A DNA stretch of 64,000 nt from an uncultured Candidatus Actinomarina sp. GTDB taxonomy: Bacteria > Actinomycetota > Acidimicrobiia > Actinomarinales > Actinomarinaceae. The stretch covers positions 85,705 through 149,704 of the forward strand of contig CACLXG010000003.1 of NCBI GenBank assembly GCA_902610815.1. Reading direction: 5' to 3'. A program made the position numbers and the translations under genes. Positions 58,629 to 64,000 of this stretch are shown piece by piece. The notes beneath the pieces are model-generated. The model had not been told where the DNA came from. It did no database searches and saw only the letters and a list, made by a program, of their open reading frames with translations. The first letter of the stretch is position 1. Each line of letters starts with the position of its first letter.

Positions 58629-59758
58629 AAAAAAATGTACTATTTTTCTCACCAACTTTTTATGAATTACCTTTAAATGAAAATATAAAAAAAAAGTACG
58701 ATAATTTAAGTGAAGTCGCAAATGTTACAGTTCTTGCATTCTCGAGCCAAAAAAAAATACATACTGAATCAGAAACAACTTTTTATTTAAATAAAAAAAA
58801 CAAATCAAGAATTTTTAACTATTTGAAAATATTTTTTGTATCTTATTTTCAAATACCAAAATTAATCTCCCAATATGAAATTGAAATAGTTACATTTCAA
58901 GATCCAGTAACAAGTTTTCTGGGTGTTTATAAAATTAAAAAAAAGTATAAAGATGTAAAAATAGTTATTGAATCACATGGAGATTTTATAAATACTTTGG
59001 AGTTAGAAAAAAATCTAACATTTCCAAATTTATATAAAAATTTATTTTCCAGGATGGCATCTTACACAATAAATTGTGCTGATATGTTGAGAGCAGTTTC
59101 TTCTTCTACAGAGGAGCAAGCACTGTCTTTTAATCCATCAAAGCGTGTTGTAAGATTTCCAGCATGGATAGATTTTGAAATATTTAGCAACATCGACCCC
59201 TTAAGAGATAATAAAGGAAATTTTAAAATACTCTTTATTGGAAGTGTGACTGATAGAAAAAAACCCCATATGATTATCGATGCCTTGCCTGAGTTAATTA
59301 GTGACAAGGTTGAACTGAATATAGTAGGCCCAACACCCAATCAGAACTATCTAGAAAGTCTCAAAGACAAAATAAAATCAAAAAATGTTGCAGATAGAGT
59401 TTTTATTCACGGAAATAAAAATAGAGATGAAGTGAAAAAGTTTTACTCTGAAAATAACTTAATGATTCTTCCCTCGGTATCAGAGGGTCTTGCAAGAGTA
59501 ATATTTGAATCTCAAGTCACAGCATGCCCTGTGCTTGTTACAGACGCTCCAGGAATGCAAGACATAGTTATAGATGGACAAACTGGTTATGTTTTTGAAA
59601 GTAATAATTTAGATTCTATGATAAAAAAAATAAATCATGTGATTCAAAATTACAATGAAGCAACTTCTGTTGGAATAAATGCAAAAGAATTTATTTTATC
59701 TAATTATTCCTCTGATAATTTTAAATTTAGTTTTCAAAAAATATTCGACACGGTTTAA
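58625..59758 (+). CDS. GT4-family glycosyltransferase
   Basis: 377 residues, GT-B fold. The C-terminal domain has ILFIGSVTDRKKPHMIIDAL, LPSVSEGLARVIFESQVTACPVLVTDAPGMQDIVIDGQTGYVFE, containing the conserved E-x7-E motif, and the NVADRVFIHGNKNRDEV segment. It likely transfers a sugar from a nucleotide donor onto an envelope lipid or glycan. The N-terminal half is divergent and lysine-rich. It overlaps the hydrolase gene by four bases. Confidence 0.88.
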   Translation: MKKNVLFFSPTFYELPLNENIKKKYDNLSEVANVTVLAFSSQKKIHTESETTFYLNKKNKSRIFNYLKIFFVSYFQIPKLISQYEIEIVTFQDPVTSFLGVYKIKKKYKDVKIVIESHGDFINTLELEKNLTFPNLYKNLFSRMASYTINCADMLRAVSSSTEEQALSFNPSKRVVRFPAWIDFEIFSNIDPLRDNKGNFKILFIGSVTDRKKPHMIIDALPELISDKVELNIVGPTPNQNYLESLKDKIKSKNVADRVFIHGNKNRDEVKKFYSENNLMILPSVSEGLARVIFESQVTACPVLVTDAPGMQDIVIDGQTGYVFESNNLDSMIKKINHVIQNYNEATSVGINAKEFILSNYSSDNFKFSFQKIFDTV

Positions 59759-59797
59759 CTAATTACCCCTTCAACACAAACTGTCTTGCTATATTGC

Positions 59798-59803
59798 TAT
59801 TCT
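59798..59803 (+). promoter_or_regulatory. Candidate leaderless promoter -10 box (rmuC)
   Basis: TATTCT is followed by six bases and the ATG at 59810. Confidence 0.5.
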
Positions 59804-59809
59804 TAAAAT

Positions 59810-60835
59810 ATGGAAAATATAATTTATGGAGTAATCGTTATCCTTTTGCTTGCCAATCTGTATTTTGTAACAAGAAAAGAAACTGAAGAAGAGAATAAAG
59901 ATGATGAGTATTTAATTAAAGGAATTGTAAGTGAAATAATTGAAAATGAAGAATCTCAAATATACAAATTACTCAATAGATCCGACCAGACAGTAAAAGA
60001 ATTTTTAGAGAAGACTGGTGAAATTAAGTCCTCTATTACCGGAGTAGACCAGCAAACTAGAAATTTAATATCTGTATTAAACAACAATCAAAGTAGAGGG
60101 CAGTGGGCAGAGTTTCAGGTTGAAGACTTACTAGAAATTATGGAGTATAAAGAGGGAATTCACTACCAAACCCAAAAAAGAATGTCTAGCGGAACGATTC
60201 CTGATTTTACTTTTTTTCTTCCGGAAAATAAAACAATTAATATGGATTCAAAATTCCCATTAACGAATTACATGGAGATAGCCAAGCTTAATAGAGATCT
60301 TGAAGATGAAACTCTTGACGAGTTAGCAAGAAAAGAAATAACCGAATCGATAAGAAATAAAAATAAGGATTTTTTAGACAAAGCGATCAAAACTAAAATT
60401 GATGATACATCTTCCAGAGAAGGATACATATCAGCAGATGAGGGCACCGTTGATTTTGTTTTAATGTATATTCCCCTAGAAAATTTGTATCACTTTTTAT
60501 TAACTTCAGAAATTGGCGCAAGTAGAATGCCTGTTATTCAATATGCTTTTTCTAAAAAAGTTATACTTGTAAGTCCACAGACACTAATGGCTTATCTTGA
60601 GACCATAAGGCACTCCATGAAACTTTTTAGTTTGCAAACCGATACTAAAAATATTTTGGCAACTCATGAAAAGATAAAACTAGAAATTAGAAAGTTTATC
60701 GAATCTTTTGATGATGTTACTAAAAGACTAGACCAGACTGTAAAATCTTTTGAGGCATTAAAAACTACTAGAGTAAATAAACTTGAGAAATCATTCGAAG
60801 AATTAGATAGCGTAAATAAAGAATTAGAGGACTAG
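59810..60835 (+). CDS. rmuC: DNA recombination protein RmuC
   Basis: 341 residues, shorter than E. coli RmuC. An N-terminal membrane helix (IIYGVIVILLLANLYFV) and a coiled-coil region come first. The RmuC nuclease-like core then follows: SRGQWAEFQVEDLLE (G-WGE family motif), GTIPDFTFFLPENKTINMDSKFPL (D-x-K) and VDFVLMYIPLENLYHFLLTSE. The family limits genome rearrangements, probably as an endonuclease near replication. The tail is a coiled coil (LEKSFEELDSVNKELE). It overlaps the convergent CoA-binding gene by four bases. Confidence 0.88.
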   Translation: MENIIYGVIVILLLANLYFVTRKETEEENKDDEYLIKGIVSEIIENEESQIYKLLNRSDQTVKEFLEKTGEIKSSITGVDQQTRNLISVLNNNQSRGQWAEFQVEDLLEIMEYKEGIHYQTQKRMSSGTIPDFTFFLPENKTINMDSKFPLTNYMEIAKLNRDLEDETLDELARKEITESIRNKNKDFLDKAIKTKIDDTSSREGYISADEGTVDFVLMYIPLENLYHFLLTSEIGASRMPVIQYAFSKKVILVSPQTLMAYLETIRHSMKLFSLQTDTKNILATHEKIKLEIRKFIESFDDVTKRLDQTVKSFEALKTTRVNKLEKSFEELDSVNKELED

Positions 60836-61224
60836 TAATTATCGGCTAGTCTTGTGACAACCATAATGCATTTGTCATCTATATAATTTTTACTATTAGA
60901 TTCTAAATACGAAGAAATTTCTGAACTCTCTGCCCCAGGCTGATACCAGAAGTTATCATAACCTGATTCAACCAAGTCCTTTGTTAATTCCAATCCAACA
61001 TTGGGTGGCACTACAAAATTTATTATTGAAGGTTTTTCACTAAGTTCAGCAACATTGTTGTAGGACTTTAAACCAGCAACATTATCTTCTTTAGGGTTTA
61101 TCGGAACAACATTATGGCCTTTTGATACTAAGTCTAATAAAATCTTATTTCCGTATTTTTTTTTATCATTACTTGCTCCTATGAGAGCTATTAAGTTATT
61201 TTTGTTTTTTAGTGAATCAATCAA
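60832..61224 (-). CDS. CoA-binding-domain protein (YccU-like)
   Basis: 130 residues with a Rossmann-type CoA-binding domain. The pattern ALIGASNDKKKYGNKILLDLVSKGHNVVPINPKED, then VDSL-like TINFVVPPNVGLEL and NFWYQPGAESSEI matches the small YccU/CoA_binding_2 family (usually IWLQPGA). The start is TTG at 61224, directly after the stop of the acyl-CoA dehydrogenase gene, so it is probably co-translated. The function of the family is not known. Confidence 0.82.
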   Translation of the reverse strand: MIDSLKNKNNLIALIGASNDKKKYGNKILLDLVSKGHNVVPINPKEDNVAGLKSYNNVAELSEKPSIINFVVPPNVGLELTKDLVESGYDNFWYQPGAESSEISSYLESNSKNYIDDKCIMVVTRLADNY

Positions 61225-63015
61225 TTAGAAGTTTTCAGCCTTCATTGCATACAAATCATCTTTACCTGCAGTAATAGATGATGCGTATCCTGAAGCTAAA
61301 GGTAATAGTTGTTCCATGTAGAATTTTGAAAGTGTTAATTTGTCTTTGTAGAACTCATCACCGGTTTCTTTAAACTTTTTATTTGCAAGAATTGCAGCTT
61401 TACTCATATAATACCCACCTAAAACTTGACCAAACATTTTCAAATATGGTGTGGCACCAGCACTTGCATCAACCAACTCTCCCTCAAGCATTTTAGAACC
61501 AAGCCATAAAGTTATTTCAGATAATGTATTTACTTCTTTTTCAAGCTTTTCAGCCATTGATACAAGCTCTTCATCGTCTTGTTTCATTTCATCAATAACT
61601 TTATTGACATCTGATAGAAGCCTTTGCATTGCTTGACCATTATCAAGAGGTAGCTTTCTAAACATTAAATCTAATGCTTGAATTCCATTTGTTCCTTCAT
61701 AAATTGGAGCTATTCTTGCATCACGTAAGTACTGAGCTACTCCTGTTTCTTCAACATAGCCCATGCCTCCATAGACTTGGATTGCAATATTAGACAATTC
61801 AACTCCAAGATCAGATATCCAAGCTTTAGTTATAGGTGTCAATATTCCACACCTTTCTTCACCAAATGCTTTCATTTCTTCATCTTCACCAAAGTACTCA
61901 ACATCAAGCATTAACTGGTTATCATACATGAGGTATCTCATTGCATCGACATATGCTTTAATTGTCATAAGCATTCTTCTAACATCTGCATGATCAATAA
62001 TTGTTGAATTTTTAGCGTCTTCCTTAGACATCCCTACAGGTCTTCCTTGTACTCGGTCTCTAGCATATTGAGCAGCACCCTGCAATGAACCTGAAGCACA
62101 TGCTAATCCTTGTCCACCTACCCATACACGAGCTTCGTTCATCATCGTAAACATATAGTTAAGACCTCGGTTCTCTTCTCCAACTAAATAACCAACAGAA
62201 CCATCATATTCCATAACACAAGTCGGACTTGCATGAATTCCCAGCTTTTCTTCAATAGATATACAGCTTACATTATTTGAATCACCTACAGATCCATCAT
62301 CATTAACTGTATATTTTGGCACTATAAACATAGAGATACCTTTAGTACCCTCAGGAGATCCAGGAACTTTAGCCAAAACAAGGTGAATTATATTTTCTGT
62401 CATATTATGTTCACCAAATGTAATCCAAACTTTTGTGCCCGTTATTTTATACGAACCATCCTCTTGAGGCTCAGCCTTTGTAGTAATTGTTCCGAGATCT
62501 GACCCTGACTGAGGCTCACTCAAATTCATTGTTCCTGTCCACTCACCTGAAACAAGTTTTGGTAAAAATTTATCTTTTTGTTCTTGGCTGCCGTGGAAAT
62601 TTATAGCAGAAATTGCACCAGCACTTAAACCCGGTGCTAAACCAAAAGCTAAATTGGCTGTACTAAGAATTTCTAAAGTTCCACCAGACAAAGTTATAGG
62701 CATTCCACCACCACCAATATCAGATGGCAAAGATATTGATGCCCACCCTGCTTCGGCGAACTTTTTATAGGCATCAACAAACTCTTCAGGCATTGTTACA
62801 ACACCATCATTGATTGTTGCTCCTTGTTGATCTCCTATAGCATTTATTGGTGCAAGGACTTCTTCAGAGAATTTAGCACATTCTTCCATTGTTGGAATAA
62901 CAATATCTTCTGAAAAATCACTAAATGCTGATATTTTATTGAGAACATTATAAGAATCAATAACTTCATAACCAAAGACTATGTCTTTGACTGGTGCTTT
63001 ATAGGGAACCGCCAT
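61225..63015 (-). CDS. Acyl-CoA dehydrogenase (large FadE type)
   Basis: 596 residues, larger than the common 380-residue class because of an extra C-terminal domain, as in actinobacterial FadE5-type enzymes. FAD and substrate motifs are SEPQSGSDLGTITTKA, KVWITFGEH, MMNEARVWVGGQGL and QVYGGMGYVEETGVAQYLRDARIAPIYEGTNGIQALDL, where the YEGT Glu is the likely base. It oxidises an acyl-CoA and passes electrons to ETF, possibly on to the Fe-S oxidoreductase at 49917. Upstream and on the same strand is a PfkB kinase gene, 41 bp away. Confidence 0.94.
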   Translation of the reverse strand: MAVPYKAPVKDIVFGYEVIDSYNVLNKISAFSDFSEDIVIPTMEECAKFSEEVLAPINAIGDQQGATINDGVVTMPEEFVDAYKKFAEAGWASISLPSDIGGGGMPITLSGGTLEILSTANLAFGLAPGLSAGAISAINFHGSQEQKDKFLPKLVSGEWTGTMNLSEPQSGSDLGTITTKAEPQEDGSYKITGTKVWITFGEHNMTENIIHLVLAKVPGSPEGTKGISMFIVPKYTVNDDGSVGDSNNVSCISIEEKLGIHASPTCVMEYDGSVGYLVGEENRGLNYMFTMMNEARVWVGGQGLACASGSLQGAAQYARDRVQGRPVGMSKEDAKNSTIIDHADVRRMLMTIKAYVDAMRYLMYDNQLMLDVEYFGEDEEMKAFGEERCGILTPITKAWISDLGVELSNIAIQVYGGMGYVEETGVAQYLRDARIAPIYEGTNGIQALDLMFRKLPLDNGQAMQRLLSDVNKVIDEMKQDDEELVSMAEKLEKEVNTLSEITLWLGSKMLEGELVDASAGATPYLKMFGQVLGGYYMSKAAILANKKFKETGDEFYKDKLTLSKFYMEQLLPLASGYASSITAGKDDLYAMKAENF

Positions 63016-63056
63016 AAGTATTTATATTAGTAGATATTTATGAAAAGTATAAATTG

Positions 63057-63908
63057 CTATCGAGGGTTTACTTCTACAAGTTGTGATATTTCTTCGATTT
63101 TTTCAATTGTAGGTTTATCATTTGTTCCAGCTACGATAGCACCTGCTGCACAGGCTTTCTTTATATTTGGAATTAAGTCGTTTACACCAAAAGCCGCAAT
63201 ATATGCTGCAGTTGCATCGCCAGCACCATTTGAATTTATAGTTTTAAAATCTGGAGGAACTATTTCTATAGCCCCTTCTGCACCAAGTAGCCTTGCTGGC
63301 AAGTTTGAGGATGTCAAGAGTATATACTCTACAGTTTTTGAATCTATAAGATTATTAGCTTCATCAACACTAATTTCATCTTTGCTGACTATAAGAAAGT
63401 CTAATTTGTAATCAATTTCATATTCATAACCTGCTTGGCAAACAAACAAATTATTTTGTTTTTTGAGATCTTTTAGTTTATCTTTAATGAACCTAATAGA
63501 GTACCTATCTATAATTAGCGAATCAAAGTTGTTTAAATTTTCGAAATTACTCCACTCAAGACCTTCATATCCTGAAGAGACTATTGTTCTCTCACCGGAA
63601 GAGTCTACAAAAATAGAACATGTTGGAGTCAATGACTGATTGATTATTAAACCATCAAAATTTATGTTATTTTCTTCTAAATAGTCAACTAAGTATTTAC
63701 CCATAGGGTCACTACCAATACTATTTCCTCTAACTTGAACTGATTTCTTCCAAAGAGAAATTAATTCCGAGCAATTTATAGCAGTCCCTCCTGGCCTCAT
63801 AGAAGACTTTAAACTACGAATGTCACCACCTTTACTTGGCAATTCATCAACAAAGTAAATTAAATCAGGATTTAAAGTTCCAAAACAAAGAATATTCTTA
63901 AACGACAT
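63057..63908 (-). CDS. PfkB-family carbohydrate kinase
   Basis: 283 residues of the ribokinase fold. The N-terminal part FGTLNPDLIYFVDELPSKGGDIRS, then RPGGTAINCSELISLWK (GG-xxN motif) and the C-terminal NSNGAGDATAAYIAAFG with the catalytic Asp are typical of PfkB sugar kinases. The substrate (ribose, fructose, adenosine or a keto-sugar) is not clear. It is somewhat shorter than most relatives. A small membrane protein ends 17 bp upstream on the same strand. Confidence 0.88.
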   Translation of the reverse strand: MSFKNILCFGTLNPDLIYFVDELPSKGGDIRSLKSSMRPGGTAINCSELISLWKKSVQVRGNSIGSDPMGKYLVDYLEENNINFDGLIINQSLTPTCSIFVDSSGERTIVSSGYEGLEWSNFENLNNFDSLIIDRYSIRFIKDKLKDLKKQNNLFVCQAGYEYEIDYKLDFLIVSKDEISVDEANNLIDSKTVEYILLTSSNLPARLLGAEGAIEIVPPDFKTINSNGAGDATAAYIAAFGVNDLIPNIKKACAAGAIVAGTNDKPTIEKIEEISQLVEVNPR

Positions 63909-63925
63909 GAATTAAGAATTTTTAA

Positions 63926-64000
63926 TTATACAAGTCCGCTAATTACTGCTCCTGCAACCAGGATCGCAATGTAGCTAAACAAACCACCGACAATGGCAGC
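63926..64000 (-). CDS. C-terminal end of a membrane protein (cut by window edge)
   Basis: The last 24 codons of a leftward gene: AAIVGGLFSYIAILVAGAVISG-LV then TAA. The hydrophobic, glycine/alanine-rich helix suggests the final membrane segment of a transporter or similar protein. The rest lies beyond the window, so no family can be given. Confidence 0.5.
   Translation of the reverse strand, partial: AAIVGGLFSYIAILVAGAVISGLV

Noticed and set aside
1-64000. CRISPR arrays, insertion sequences, prophage, integrase or attachment sites
   Set aside because: No direct repeat arrays, transposase or integrase motifs or tRNA-flanking duplications were seen; the window reads as ordinary chromosome backbone.

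Overview
The window looks like a stretch of chromosome from a low-GC, gene-dense, free-living actinobacterium. Base composition is roughly one third G+C by eye, not computed. Lineage markers are a CrgA divisome protein beside a PASTA Ser/Thr kinase and PP2C phosphatase, a dnaK-grpE-dnaJ-hspR operon, the 31-residue basic ribosomal protein bS22 (missing from the ORF track), a PAC2 protein, DUF3159 and DUF4332 proteins, a bifunctional-type dCTP deaminase and an Mtb-style membrane Fe-S oxidoreductase. Together with very short gaps, many end overlaps and AT-rich codons, this fits the marine 'Candidatus Actinomarina' type of streamlined genome. That placement is an inference. No phage, insertion sequence, integron or CRISPR array is visible.

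Layout. 1-4028: end of glpD, then a leftward signalling and division cluster (PP2C phosphatase, PknB, MutY, CrgA). 4133-7835: a secreted protein, serS, a LysE exporter, tadA and four tRNA genes (three Ser, one Arg-ACG). 7853-20410: nitroreductase, crotonase, dGTPase-like protein, nucleotidase, dnaX, murJ, PHP phosphoesterase, lysC-asd, acyltransferase, DUF554, dcd and a choline-kinase-like protein. 20482-26006: bS22, PAC2, copper ATPase and chaperone, a small zinc protein and an M3 peptidase. 26044-32969: a SelW-like selenoprotein read through UGA, a TauE/SafE permease, Lnt, MscS, DUF3159, purB and purA. 33170-38672: a complete general amino-acid ABC transporter with enlarged permeases. 38669-48962: M20 hydrolase, DUF4015 protein, K+ channel, DUF885 protein, DUF418 protein, and the heat-shock operon headed by a second small zinc protein. 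49127-64000: proC, Fe-S oxidoreductase, MobA-like protein, nadE, aminotransferase, a UGA-containing selD, alpha/beta hydrolase, glycosyltransferase, rmuC, CoA-binding protein, acyl-CoA dehydrogenase and a sugar kinase.

Most striking points: (1) two selenocysteine genes, a CxxU SelW-like protein and selD itself, each with a hairpin just after the UGA; (2) a pervasive promoter pattern in which a TANNNT box lies exactly 6-7 nt before the start codon of operon-leading genes, implying widespread leaderless transcription, including a mirror-symmetric divergent promoter at 8522-8534; (3) two paralogous CX4CX12CX2H mini-proteins, one next to a perfect CRP-type palindrome and one heading the dnaK operon; (4) an ABC permease with an inserted lipoyl/barrel-sandwich-like domain; (5) altered key residues in TadA (zinc Cys to Asp) and Lnt (catalytic Cys to Ser), and a DnaX lacking its zinc module. 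After the RNA genes and the short and UGA-containing genes are added, no gap longer than 300 bases remains.
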